This document shows positions 16,244 to 25,085 of a DNA stretch of 64,000 nucleotides, piece by piece (within the stretch, counting starts at the first letter, position 1; the number at the start of each line of letters is the position of its first letter). A program made the position numbers and the translations under genes. This DNA is from Muribaculum sp. (GTDB taxonomy: Bacteria > Bacteroidota > Bacteroidia > Bacteroidales > Muribaculaceae). The notes under the pieces were generated by a model. The model was given only the letters and a program-made list of their open reading frames with translations. It ran no database searches and was not told the DNA's origin. The stretch spans positions 1-64,000 of the forward strand of contig VSOZ01000006.1 of NCBI GenBank assembly GCA_009775095.1. The letters run 5' to 3'.

Positions 16244-17554
16244 ATGAAGCGGATAAATGTAAAATTGGCGGTTGTGCTTGTTGACGCACTTATGGGTTGT
16301 GCGATGCTTCAGTCACAGGAATTATGGTCTTTTGACCGCTGTGTCGAGTGGGCGCAGGCACATAATATATCACTTCAGCAGTCGCGGCTTAGCGAGGATA
16401 TGTCGGCCGCCGAGCTTGAAGCGGCCCAAGCGCGTTGGCAACCCTCGCTTGACTTTGCGACCACTCACGGTTACACCAACGCTCCGTGGGGCAATAATAA
16501 CAAAAACAGCTACACGGGCAATTACGGATTAAATGCCGCGTGGACCGTATGGGACGGAGGAGTACGTGAAAACAATATCAAGCACGGAAAAATACAGACA
16601 CAGATCGACCGCTTGTCGACCGACGACCTGCTCCGTACGATAGAGACCGACCTGCTTGCGGCCTACATGAACATACTGTATGCCCGCGAGAGTATGGCTA
16701 TTTATGAGGAGGCCGTAAAACTAAGCGAGGCGCAGGCCGACCGTGCCCGTCAGCTTATGGAGGCCGGCCGATTGTCAAAGGTCGATTACGCTCAACTTCA
16801 GTCACAGTATGAGCAGGACCGATACTCTCTTGTAAATGCACGGGGCACTTATGACAGTCGTGTGATGGAGCTGAAAAAACTTCTTGAAATGGGAATAGAC
16901 GATAACATCGAGTTACAATCGGTAGAGTGGGATACGGCCGATGTTGTCGCACCGTTGCCTGACATAGCCGAAAGTTACCGTCTTGCCGTCCTGACCGATG
17001 TCAAACTCAAGGCGTTGGAGCTGGCTGAAGACAACGCTGCCATTGATGTTGACATAGCCAATGCCGGACGTATGCCCGACATATCGCTTACAGCCGGAGT
17101 CGGTACGGGGTATTTTGCTCCGGGACAGAGCTTCGGTACACAGATGAAGCAGTCGTTCAACGAGTCTGTAGGGTTGACATTCTCTATACCTATACTTGAC
17201 AATAAAAAGACAAAGACTGCTGTGGCCAAGGCTAATGCACAGCGGCTTAACGCGCAGCTTGACATTCAGGCCCGATATAATGACCTGTCGCGTTCGGTCG
17301 AGACATGGTATATCGACACACGTGCCGCGCAGTCGCGTTACACAGCCGGTCTCGAGCAGGAAAAAGCCGCGGCGCTAAGCGACGAGCTTGTAAACGAACA
17401 GTTCAGGCTCGGATTGGTCAATACGGTTGAATTGCTTACGGCGCATAACGCTCTTCTCGAGGCCCGTCATGCGTTGCTACAGGCCAAGTATATGGCTATG
17501 CTCGGCCATAAGATGATCGGATTTTACCGTACAGCCCAAATTAATATGCCGTAA
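16244..17554 (+). CDS. TolC-family outer membrane efflux protein
   Basis: 436 residues with a signal peptide and two OEP repeats (about 30-215 and 240-430), each made of long amphipathic helices and a short beta pair. WSFDRCVEWAQAHNISLQQS at the N-terminus and NEQFRLGLVNTVELLTAHNA near the C-terminus are typical. It would form the trimeric outer-membrane exit duct for the pump encoded by the next three genes. It is the first gene of the operon; the adaptor gene follows after 16 bases. Confidence 0.9.
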   Translation: MKRINVKLAVVLVDALMGCAMLQSQELWSFDRCVEWAQAHNISLQQSRLSEDMSAAELEAAQARWQPSLDFATTHGYTNAPWGNNNKNSYTGNYGLNAAWTVWDGGVRENNIKHGKIQTQIDRLSTDDLLRTIETDLLAAYMNILYARESMAIYEEAVKLSEAQADRARQLMEAGRLSKVDYAQLQSQYEQDRYSLVNARGTYDSRVMELKKLLEMGIDDNIELQSVEWDTADVVAPLPDIAESYRLAVLTDVKLKALELAEDNAAIDVDIANAGRMPDISLTAGVGTGYFAPGQSFGTQMKQSFNESVGLTFSIPILDNKKTKTAVAKANAQRLNAQLDIQARYNDLSRSVETWYIDTRAAQSRYTAGLEQEKAAALSDELVNEQFRLGLVNTVELLTAHNALLEARHALLQAKYMAMLGHKMIGFYRTAQINMP

Positions 17555-17570
17555 TTAATTATTCATCATT

Positions 17571-18743
17571 ATGAAGTTAAAATACATTGTTATTGCAGCA
17601 GGTATGTGTATGCTGTCATATGCCTGTTCTAAAAAGACGGAGATATCGCTGGAGACGTGTCGTGTGGAGCGCGGAAACATAAGCGAGACCGTCACCGCGA
17701 CCGGTACCGTGGAGTCGGTGACGCAGGTTGATGTCGGTACTCAGGTGACCGGTATTATAGACAAGCTATACGCTGACTACAATTCGGTCGTCACCAAAGG
17801 CCAGTTGATAGCCGAGATTGAAAAAACTCTTCTTGAAAGCGATCTGAAGAGCGCTGATGCCAATATGGAGTCGGCCCGGTTGTCATACGAGTACAACAAG
17901 ACCAATTATGAGCGTGACAAAGTGCTTCATGACAAGCAGCTTATAAGCGACTATGAATATCAGACATCGCTGAAAGAGTACGAAGTATCGCGCACGGCAT
18001 ATGACAAAGCACGGGCCGACAGGGTGCGTGCCGCCAAAAACCTTAATTATGCCGAGATATATTCTCCTATTGACGGAGTGGTCATATCACGCGAAGTAGA
18101 GGTGGGACAGACGGTCGTGTCCAATATGAACGTAGCCAATCTGTATACTATCGCCGACCTTGACAACATGCAGGTTGTGGGCAATGTGGACGAAGCCGAC
18201 ATAGGACGGGTGAAAGTGGGGCAGAATGTGGTTTTTACTGTAGATGCCTATCCTGACGACCGTTTCGAGGGGAAGGTGACGCAGGTGCGACTTAATCCAA
18301 CAACGGAAAGCAATGTCGTTACTTATGAGGTAATTGTAGGTGCACCTAACCCGGAACATAAACTTATACCCGGATTGACCGCCAACCTTACCATATATGT
18401 CACTCAGGAAAATGATGTGCTGATATTACCTAACCAAGCGTTTAAGTTTACTCCGCGCGACTATCCCGACACTAAGAATCTGCCCGCAATTCCGGAGTGG
18501 GAACCGCTCGGCAATCTCAAGCCGGATGAAAAAGCGGTATATACCGTTACTGAAAATATGTTTGACAGAGTAATCGTTACTGTCGGTGCTACCGACGGAG
18601 TCAATACGGCTATAGTAAGCGGACTTGATGAGAATGAAGTCGTGGCACTCGATTATAATGTGCTCGGCGGTATGATGTCCGGAGGTCCTGACGGAGAGCG
18701 GAGTCCTTTTGCTCCACAGCCACCGGGCCGTAAGAAAAAATAA
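17571..18743 (+). CDS. Efflux periplasmic adaptor (HlyD/MacA type) lipoprotein
   Basis: 390 residues. A lipoprotein signal (MLSYAC, lipid Cys19) is followed by the membrane-fusion layout: first half of a lipoyl/barrel-sandwich domain (GTVESVTQVDVGTQVTGIID), a coiled-coil hairpin (about 95-155), the second lipoyl half (YSPIDGVVISREVEVGQTV) and beta-barrel domains. The tail is basic and proline-rich (PQPPGRKKK). It bridges the inner-membrane MacB-type permease and the TolC-like duct. Confidence 0.9.
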   Translation: MKLKYIVIAAGMCMLSYACSKKTEISLETCRVERGNISETVTATGTVESVTQVDVGTQVTGIIDKLYADYNSVVTKGQLIAEIEKTLLESDLKSADANMESARLSYEYNKTNYERDKVLHDKQLISDYEYQTSLKEYEVSRTAYDKARADRVRAAKNLNYAEIYSPIDGVVISREVEVGQTVVSNMNVANLYTIADLDNMQVVGNVDEADIGRVKVGQNVVFTVDAYPDDRFEGKVTQVRLNPTTESNVVTYEVIVGAPNPEHKLIPGLTANLTIYVTQENDVLILPNQAFKFTPRDYPDTKNLPAIPEWEPLGNLKPDEKAVYTVTENMFDRVIVTVGATDGVNTAIVSGLDENEVVALDYNVLGGMMSGGPDGERSPFAPQPPGRKKK

Positions 18744-18777
18744 GAGGGTGTTAAAAGACAAGAGTTAAAACAGAGTG

Positions 18778-19527
18778 ATGAAAGATAATGACGCGATAAT
18801 AAAAGTCGAGAACCTGCGTCGCGACTTTCAGGTAGGCGGTGAAACCGTTCATGCACTGCGCGGAGTGTCGTTTACTATACGCAAAGGCGAGTTTGTCACT
18901 ATAATGGGCACATCCGGGTCTGGTAAGTCCACGCTGCTGAATCTGCTCGGATGTCTTGATACTCCTACAAAGGGGGAGTATGTACTCGACGGTGTGCCTG
19001 TTCAGGCCATGAGCAAAAACGAGCGCGCGGTGACACGTAATCGCAAAATCGGTTTTGTATTTCAGAACTACAATCTTCTGCCGAAAACTACGGCTATAGA
19101 GAATGTCGAATTGCCGTTGCTTTACAATTCAGGAGTGTCGGCGCATGAGCGTAGACAAAAGGCTATAAAAGCGCTCGAAGCTGTAGGGTTGCATGACAGA
19201 TTGTATCATAAGAGCAATCAGATGTCGGGCGGACAGCAGCAACGTGTGGCCATAGCACGCGCTCTTGTCAATGATCCTGTAATAATACTTGCCGATGAGG
19301 CTACGGGTAATCTTGATACACGTACATCATTCAGCATACTTGTATTGTTTCAGGAACTGCATGCACGCGGACGTACCATAATTTTCGTGACTCATAATCC
19401 CGACTTGGCCGCCTACTCGTCGCGCAACATAGTGCTGCGTGACGGAAAGGTCATCACCGACACATACAATCCGTCGCCGGCTTCGGCACGTGAAGTATAC
19501 GAATCTTTGCCAACCGATAACGATTGA
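18778..19527 (+). CDS. MacB/LolD-type ABC transporter ATPase
   Basis: About 249 residues with all ABC motifs: Walker A GTSGSGKST, Q-loop FVFQNYNLLPK, signature MSGGQQQRVAIARAL and Walker B VIILADEATGNLD. The sequence is of the MacB/LolD/FtsE subgroup that powers mechanotransmission rather than direct transport. ATG 18778 is preferred over GTG 18775. The C-terminal 25 residues extend past the usual end of the family. It partners with the FtsX-like permease encoded next. Confidence 0.92.
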   Translation: MKDNDAIIKVENLRRDFQVGGETVHALRGVSFTIRKGEFVTIMGTSGSGKSTLLNLLGCLDTPTKGEYVLDGVPVQAMSKNERAVTRNRKIGFVFQNYNLLPKTTAIENVELPLLYNSGVSAHERRQKAIKALEAVGLHDRLYHKSNQMSGGQQQRVAIARALVNDPVIILADEATGNLDTRTSFSILVLFQELHARGRTIIFVTHNPDLAAYSSRNIVLRDGKVITDTYNPSPASAREVYESLPTDND

Positions 19528-19531
19528 ACCG

Positions 19532-20752
19532 ATGAAAATTGTCAATTTAATGAAGATAGCGTTGAAGGCTCTTAACAACAATAAGTTAAGATGCTTTCTG
19601 ACGATGCTGGGCATTATTATAGGTGTGGCGTCGGTCATAACCATGCTTGCCATAGGACAGGGCTCGAAAAACAGTATCAAAGCGCAGATATCGGAGATGG
19701 GCTCCAATATGATAATGATACACCCGGGCAATATGCAGCGAGGAGGCGTAAGACAAAGCGCCGACGACATGCAGACACTTGAAGTGGCCGATTATGAAGC
19801 CATACGCGACAACGCATCGTACATATCGGCGGTGTCGCCGTCGGTAAATTCCGGCGGACAGTTTATAAACGGAAACAATAACTATCCGTCGACCATTTAC
19901 GGAATAACCCCCGATTATCTTGACATACGTAAAGTCAAGGTGAAGGAGGGCAACATATTTACCGATCATGACATAAAGGCTGCGGCCAAAGTGTGTCTGC
20001 TTGGGCAGACGGTGGTGGAGAATCTGTTTCCCGGCGGCGAGAATCCCATAGGACGTGTGGTGCGTTTCAACAAGATACCGTTTACGGTCATAGGTGTGCT
20101 TGAGGAAAAGGGTACAAACTCCATGGGCATGGATCAGGATGACGTCGTGCTCGCTCCTTACACCACGGTTATGAAACGTGTGCTTGCCATCGATTATATT
20201 CAGGGCCTTTTCGCAAGCGCTCTTGACGAGAACCTGACCGATGAGGCTATCGATGAGATAACCGCAATATTGCGCGAACGTCATCGTCTTAAAGAGGATG
20301 CTGACGACGACTTCGAGATACGCTCCCAACAGGAGTTAAGCGAGATGATGAACTCGACGAGCGACATGATGACGGTGCTTTTGGCGTGTATAGCCGGAAT
20401 ATCGCTACTTGTAGGGGGGATCGGTATCATGAATATAATGTATGTGTCGGTTACTGAACGTACACGGGAGATAGGTCTGCGCATGTCGATCGGCGCCCGC
20501 GGTATAGACATACTCTCGCAATTTCTTATCGAGGCGGTTATAATAAGCGTGACAGGCGGCATAATAGGTGTGATTATCGGTGCCCTTTCGTCATGGCTGG
20601 TAAATTTAATAGCCCATTGGCCTGTATATATCCAGTTATATTCCGTAATTTTGTCTTTTGCGGTGTGTACTCTTACCGGAGTCTTTTTCGGATGGTATCC
20701 GGCAAAGAAAGCGGCCGATCTTGATCCTATAGAAGCAATACGATATGAATGA
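19532..20752 (+). CDS. MacB-type FtsX-family ABC permease
   Basis: About 406 residues. One N-terminal membrane helix (near 20-45, including FLTMLGIIIGVASVITMLAI), a large periplasmic MacB core domain, then three C-terminal helices of the FtsX fold (GIMNIMYVSVTERTREIGLR at the start). With the preceding ATPase and adaptor it makes a MacAB-TolC-like pump that typically expels macrolides, peptides or lipoprotein-like substrates from the periplasm. The start at 19532 lies 4 bases after the ATPase stop. The stop overlaps the histidine kinase start by 8 bases. Confidence 0.9.
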   Translation: MKIVNLMKIALKALNNNKLRCFLTMLGIIIGVASVITMLAIGQGSKNSIKAQISEMGSNMIMIHPGNMQRGGVRQSADDMQTLEVADYEAIRDNASYISAVSPSVNSGGQFINGNNNYPSTIYGITPDYLDIRKVKVKEGNIFTDHDIKAAAKVCLLGQTVVENLFPGGENPIGRVVRFNKIPFTVIGVLEEKGTNSMGMDQDDVVLAPYTTVMKRVLAIDYIQGLFASALDENLTDEAIDEITAILRERHRLKEDADDDFEIRSQQELSEMMNSTSDMMTVLLACIAGISLLVGGIGIMNIMYVSVTERTREIGLRMSIGARGIDILSQFLIEAVIISVTGGIIGVIIGALSSWLVNLIAHWPVYIQLYSVILSFAVCTLTGVFFGWYPAKKAADLDPIEAIRYE

Positions 20753-21803
20753 CCGACATATATTGCAGCCGTCGCCTGTGGCACAGAAGTGGATGAAAAT
20801 TTTCACCCACTTGCTGTGTCTCGGTATAATTTTCATACTTCCCGAGGTTATAGTCAGCAAGAGTATTCCTGACGGCATGGTGCATTGGCGCGGTTATGTC
20901 AAGTCGGTTATATTTGTCGGTGTGTTTTATCTGAACTACTACTATGTCATAGACCGTTGTCTGGGCAAGCCTCGATGGGCTTTGAGGCTTATCGGATGGA
21001 ATCTGCTGGTCATACTGATAAACATGACGTTGGTATACATACTGTTTTTTCATGTTTCTACCGATATTCCGGGGAATGTCAGACATACGCCTCATGATGT
21101 CATGATGCACAGGCTTGGTTTTATCGTGAGAGACGGGGTGATGGTGCTTCTTACGGCGGCTTTGAGTGTGGCTATGAAACTCAGTGACTACTGGATGAGC
21201 CTTAATAACCGCAGTAAGGAATTGACCGCCATGCAGCAGCGTGAGGAGCTTGAGAGCCTGAAAAAACAGCTTAATCCTCACTTTCTGTTCAACACGCTCA
21301 ATACGATCTATGCGCTGATTTCGATTGACCCGGAAAAGGCATGTGCGGCCGTACATGAACTGAGCCGCCTGCTTCGTTATGTTCTCTATGAGAATACCCC
21401 TACAGTGCGACTCGGTGATGAAATAGAATTTGTCAATAACTATATAAAGCTGATGAAATTGAGGCTTGGTGACAGTATGGCTGTGCACGTTACGCTTGAC
21501 GCGGGTGATTGCGGAGAGTGCCGTATAGCTCCGCTACTGTTCATATCGCCGGTGGAAAACGCATTCAAGTACGGCAATACCGGACGGCCGGGCGACGACA
21601 TTGCGATATCGATCAAGTGTCATGACGGGCTTGTGGATTGTGTTATAAAAAATCATTTTCTGCCGATAGACGGTGACAGCCATTGCGGTATAGGCATCGT
21701 GAATCTGCGCCGCCGTCTTGAGCTTATATACGGCGACAATGCCGAAATGCATACTGATATAGACGGTGACATGTATATATTTAAACTGAAAATAAAGTTG
21801 TGA
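20745..21803 (+). CDS. LytS/YehU-type sensor histidine kinase
   Basis: 352 residues: four N-terminal membrane helices, a short coiled coil, then the His_kinase domain with LKKQLNPHFLFNTLNTIYAL (phospho-acceptor His in NPHFLF) and an ATP-binding domain containing SPVENAFKYG and a GIGIVNLRRRLELIYG G-box. There is no large periplasmic sensor, so it probably senses membrane state or a small ligand. The frame overlaps the permease stop, which ties the kinase to the efflux operon; it may sense the pump's substrate. Confidence 0.9.
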   Translation: MNDRHILQPSPVAQKWMKIFTHLLCLGIIFILPEVIVSKSIPDGMVHWRGYVKSVIFVGVFYLNYYYVIDRCLGKPRWALRLIGWNLLVILINMTLVYILFFHVSTDIPGNVRHTPHDVMMHRLGFIVRDGVMVLLTAALSVAMKLSDYWMSLNNRSKELTAMQQREELESLKKQLNPHFLFNTLNTIYALISIDPEKACAAVHELSRLLRYVLYENTPTVRLGDEIEFVNNYIKLMKLRLGDSMAVHVTLDAGDCGECRIAPLLFISPVENAFKYGNTGRPGDDIAISIKCHDGLVDCVIKNHFLPIDGDSHCGIGIVNLRRRLELIYGDNAEMHTDIDGDMYIFKLKIKL

Positions 21804-21806
21804 CAT

Positions 21807-22529
21807 ATGATTACATTAAGATGCTGTGTGGTAGACGATGAGCCTATAGCGCGTGACCTGATTGCCGGGTATATTGAAAAAACTCCGTTCATGGAGCTTG
21901 CAGGTAAGTTCGGCTCGGCTCAGGAGGCCGTGAAAACCATCATGGAAGGGCCGGTAGATGTCGTTTATCTTGATATACATATGCCGCAGCTTAACGGTAT
22001 GGAGTTTGCCCGTATCGTGCCTGCTAATTGCCGTATTGTATTTATAACCGCTTATGAACGTTATGCTCTCGAAGGGTTTAAGGTCGATGCACTTGACTAT
22101 CTGATGAAGCCCGTGAGCTACGGAGAGTTTGTCGAGTCGGCAAACAAAGCTCTGAAGTGGGCCGATCTGTGTCGTCGTGCCGATGAAAACGACAATCGCC
22201 GTAAGTATATGATCGTCAAGAGTGAGTATAAACTCGTGCAGATACCTGTGGAAAATATCATATATGTGGAGGGCCTGAAAGATTACATAAAGATATATCT
22301 GGACAATGAGCCTTCGCCGGTGATGACGCTGATGAACATGAAGACGGTTGAGAGTTATCTTCCTGCAGCCGATTTTATGCGTGTCCATCGGTCTTATATC
22401 GTAAATATCAAGAAGATAAAGGTCATAGAACGTAATCATATAATAATCAATGGCCAAAGTATTCCGGTAAGCGAGAGCTACAGAAAGACATTCGGGGAGT
22501 ATATAGAGGCTTATATGCTAAATATGTGA
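21807..22529 (+). CDS. LytTR-family response regulator
   Basis: 240 residues. The receiver domain (1-120) shows the acidic pair DDE near the start, the phospho-Asp in VDVVYLDIHMPQLNGMEF and the lysine in LDYLMKPVSY. The C-terminal LytTR DNA-binding domain has IIYVEGLKDYIKIYL and FMRVHRSYIVN. It pairs with the kinase encoded 3 bases upstream. LytTR regulators act on direct-repeat sites near promoters, and the efflux operon itself is the obvious candidate target. Confidence 0.92.
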   Translation: MITLRCCVVDDEPIARDLIAGYIEKTPFMELAGKFGSAQEAVKTIMEGPVDVVYLDIHMPQLNGMEFARIVPANCRIVFITAYERYALEGFKVDALDYLMKPVSYGEFVESANKALKWADLCRRADENDNRRKYMIVKSEYKLVQIPVENIIYVEGLKDYIKIYLDNEPSPVMTLMNMKTVESYLPAADFMRVHRSYIVNIKKIKVIERNHIIINGQSIPVSESYRKTFGEYIEAYMLNM

Positions 22530-22547
22530 TTCATTGAAAATATTAGC

Positions 22548-22555
22548 TAATTTTG
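22548..22555 (+). promoter_or_regulatory. -7 promoter word right before the CPBP gene
   Basis: TAATTTTG ends 4 bases before the ATG at 22560. If it is used, the mRNA would be leaderless or nearly so. Confidence 0.5.
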
Positions 22556-22559
22556 CAGT

Positions 22560-23450
22560 ATGAAAAATGAATCTACATATCAAGCACTTCGTGTAAGTGC
22601 GGGGAAGAGTATATTCCTGTTTATCTGCTGGTGGATACTGTCAACGGTTCTTGCTTCGGTTATAATCGGTTATATCGGCACCGAGAGTGTGGCGAGAATG
22701 CGATGGGCCACTCTCGTTCAGGATATATTTATGTTCATCATGCCTGTTGTGTTGACAATGCTGATTGTAGCGCGACAACCTATGTCATTCACAGGATTGG
22801 GCCGTGGCGTGACATCGCGTCAGGTATTATGGATGATATTGATCTCCATATTGGCCATACCGGCCATGAACTGCCTTGTGGCGTGGAATGAAAACATACA
22901 TTTTCCGCAGTCGATGGCGGGATTGGAGTCTGTATTGAGAGGCAGCGAAGAGCGGGCGAGGGGATTTGTCGATATGCTGATGGGCGGAGACACAGTAACC
23001 GATCTGCTGCTCGGTATACTTATCATGGGGTGCCTGACAGGACTTGCCGAGGAGTTGTTTTTCCGCGGCGGCCTGCAACCGCTGTTATGCAAATTCATGC
23101 ATGACAACCACCATGCTGCGATATGGGCCACTGCCGTCATATTCAGCGCCGTACATTTACAGTTTTTCGGATTTTTCCCGCGAGTGCTTATGGGCGCGTT
23201 TTTCGGCTATCTGTTTTATTGGAGCGGTTCGTTAAGGCTGTCGGTGCTTGCTCATGCGTTAAACAACAGTCTTGTGGTGCTTAACTTCTGGTTAATGAAC
23301 AAAGGCATCATAAACGGCGATATAAATATTTGGGGGAGCGACGGCGGTCCGCTGCACATCGGTTTGGCAGTGGCAAGCGCTGTTGCCACCGGCGCTGCGT
23401 TATATTACTTCGCCTCGAGAATCAGTCGAACTTCTTACGGTGAAAAATAA
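22560..23450 (+). CDS. CPBP-family intramembrane metalloprotease
   Basis: 296 residues, about eight membrane helices. The CPBP/Abi motifs are present: GLAEELFFRGGLQPLL (motif 1, EExxxR), FSAVHLQFFGFFPRVLMGAF (motif 2) and SLRLSVLAHALNNS (motif 3). Eukaryotic homologues process prenylated proteins; bacterial ones are linked to peptide immunity or to protein secretion. The gene lies just past the efflux operon but has its own promoter word. Its 3' end overlaps the convergent lptB gene by 29 bases. Confidence 0.85.
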   Translation: MKNESTYQALRVSAGKSIFLFICWWILSTVLASVIIGYIGTESVARMRWATLVQDIFMFIMPVVLTMLIVARQPMSFTGLGRGVTSRQVLWMILISILAIPAMNCLVAWNENIHFPQSMAGLESVLRGSEERARGFVDMLMGGDTVTDLLLGILIMGCLTGLAEELFFRGGLQPLLCKFMHDNHHAAIWATAVIFSAVHLQFFGFFPRVLMGAFFGYLFYWSGSLRLSVLAHALNNSLVVLNFWLMNKGIINGDINIWGSDGGPLHIGLAVASAVATGAALYYFASRISRTSYGEK

Positions 23451-24321
23451 AGCCGCGGCCGAGATACTTTTCACGTACGGTCGGGTTTTCGGCCAATTCT
23501 TCGGATGTTCCCTGAAATAATATTTTGCCTTCAAAAAGCAGATAGGCACGGTCGGTAATCGACAGGGTCTCGGGGGCGTTGTGGTCGGTTATAAGTATGC
23601 CTATATTTTTTTCTTTAAGCTTGTAGACGATATATTGTATGTCCTCTACGGCTATAGGGTCGACTCCGGCAAACGGCTCATCAAGCATTATGAATTTCGG
23701 GTTGATGGCAAGACAACGTGCTATCTCCGTGCGTCGACGCTCACCACCCGACAACTGGTCGCCAAGATTTTTACGTACTTTCTGAAGACGAAATTCCGAA
23801 ATCAGGCTTTCGAGCTTCTCGCGTTGATATTCACGCGACGTATTGGTCATTTCCAACACGGCCTTGATATTGTTTTCCACACTCAGTTTGCGGAATACCG
23901 ACGGCTCCTGTGCAAGGTAGCCTATGCCGTTCTGGGCACGTTTGTATACCGGATATTTTGTTATGTTGAGGTCGTTGAGAAATATTTCGCCTTCATTGGG
24001 GGTGATAAGTCCTACGGTCATATAGAATGTAGTTGTCTTGCCGGCTCCGTTGGGGCCGAGAAGACCTACAATCTCACCTTGTTTTACATTGATGGACACA
24101 TGATTGGCCACAGTACGCTTGCCATATTTCTTGACTAGATTCTCTGTACGCAATACCATGCATCCTTCCTGATACTGCGGGTCGGAGTCTGAAGCGTTAT
24201 CATCCTTTACGTCAGACGGCTCCGGGGGCATCTGCTCCGCGTTATCCTCTTCGGTTATGCGCAATTTAGGCATGTCTTCGTCTTCAAATTCCTTATTGTC
24301 CATTTTTATACTTATACCCAT
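23422..24321 (-). CDS. lptB: LPS export ABC ATPase LptB with an acidic N-terminal extension
   Basis: 299 residues. From Met55 onward it is a canonical LptB: Walker A GPNGAGKTT, QEPSVFRKLSVENN around the Q-loop, signature LSGGERRRTEIARCL and FIMLDEPFAGVDPIAV. It powers extraction of lipopolysaccharide from the inner membrane by LptFG. The first 54 residues are acidic and low in complexity (EFEDEDMPK, SDVKDDNASDSD) and absent from the usual 240-residue protein; Met55 could be the true start. It lies 6 bases after udk in a leftward pair. Confidence 0.9.
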   Translation of the reverse strand: MGISIKMDNKEFEDEDMPKLRITEEDNAEQMPPEPSDVKDDNASDSDPQYQEGCMVLRTENLVKKYGKRTVANHVSINVKQGEIVGLLGPNGAGKTTTFYMTVGLITPNEGEIFLNDLNITKYPVYKRAQNGIGYLAQEPSVFRKLSVENNIKAVLEMTNTSREYQREKLESLISEFRLQKVRKNLGDQLSGGERRRTEIARCLAINPKFIMLDEPFAGVDPIAVEDIQYIVYKLKEKNIGILITDHNAPETLSITDRAYLLFEGKILFQGTSEELAENPTVREKYLGRGFIFHRKKFD

Positions 24322-24327
24322 GAGTGT

Positions 24328-24948
24328 TTATTGTTTCGCTTTACGAAGCCGAGCTTCGATATAATCTGTAAGCAGATTGATGGCTACGGTGTTGTTGCCG
24401 CCTTGAGGCACAATCAGGTCGGCATAACGCTTTGAGGGGGCGATATACTGTTCGTGCATAGGCTTGAGCACTTCTTCGTAGCGGTCTATCACCATCTGCG
24501 GTGTACGTCCGCGTTCTATGCAGTCGCGCGCTATGACCCGTATGAGTCGTTCATCGTCGTCAGCATCCACAAATACCTTAACATCCATAGCATCGCGAAG
24601 TTCAGGTTGTGTAAGCACAAGTATGCCCTCTACAATGACTACGTCGCGCGGCTCGATGCGCACGGTTTCGGGTTGTCTTGTGCAAGTAAGGTAGCTGTAA
24701 GTCGGCATTTCGATTGATCGGCCGCTTTTAAGCTCGTCGAGGTGCTTGCGCAGAAGAGTCCATTCTATTGATGCCGGTTCGTCGAAATTGATTTTACAGC
24801 GTTCTTCAGGCGGTATGTGGCTCGAGTCCTTGTAGTAAGAATCCTGAGGCAACACAGCCACTTCCCCTTCGGGAAGGCTTCTTATAATTTTGTTGACCAC
24901 GGTCGTTTTACCCGAGCCGGTGCCTCCGGCTATACCTATTACCAGCAT
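24328..24948 (-). CDS. udk: Uridine kinase
   Basis: About 206 residues. Salvage kinase that phosphorylates uridine and cytidine. The P-loop GIAGGTGSGKTT opens the protein; QDSYYKD, FDEPASIEW and the RYADLIVPQGG block near the end are typical. I start at Met 24948 (MLVIGIAGG), because the upstream in-frame extension reads through the likely promoter. It is transcribed leftward with lptB. A -7-like TTACTTTG lies at 24988-24981. Confidence 0.9.
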   Translation of the reverse strand: MLVIGIAGGTGSGKTTVVNKIIRSLPEGEVAVLPQDSYYKDSSHIPPEERCKINFDEPASIEWTLLRKHLDELKSGRSIEMPTYSYLTCTRQPETVRIEPRDVVIVEGILVLTQPELRDAMDVKVFVDADDDERLIRVIARDCIERGRTPQMVIDRYEEVLKPMHEQYIAPSKRYADLIVPQGGNNTVAINLLTDYIEARLRKAKQ

Positions 24949-25021
24949 TTTCTGCGATTGTTTAAGATGTTTAAGACACACAAAGTAAATAAAAAATCCC
25001 TTACAAGCCAAGAAAAATGGT

Positions 25022-25029
25022 TAACTTTG
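25022..25029 (+). promoter_or_regulatory. -7 promoter word of mlaE-mlaF
   Basis: TAACTTTG, about 55 bases before the ATG at 25086. The -33 word is weak. Confidence 0.5.
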
Positions 25030-25085
25030 CCCTTAATAAATATGTTAGATAATATCATTAGCTTTCAAGATTTACTGATAAAGGC

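Noticed and set aside
19586..20329. 247-codon open frame opposite the MacB-type permease
   Set aside because: Antisense to a well-conserved membrane protein gene; no independent evidence.
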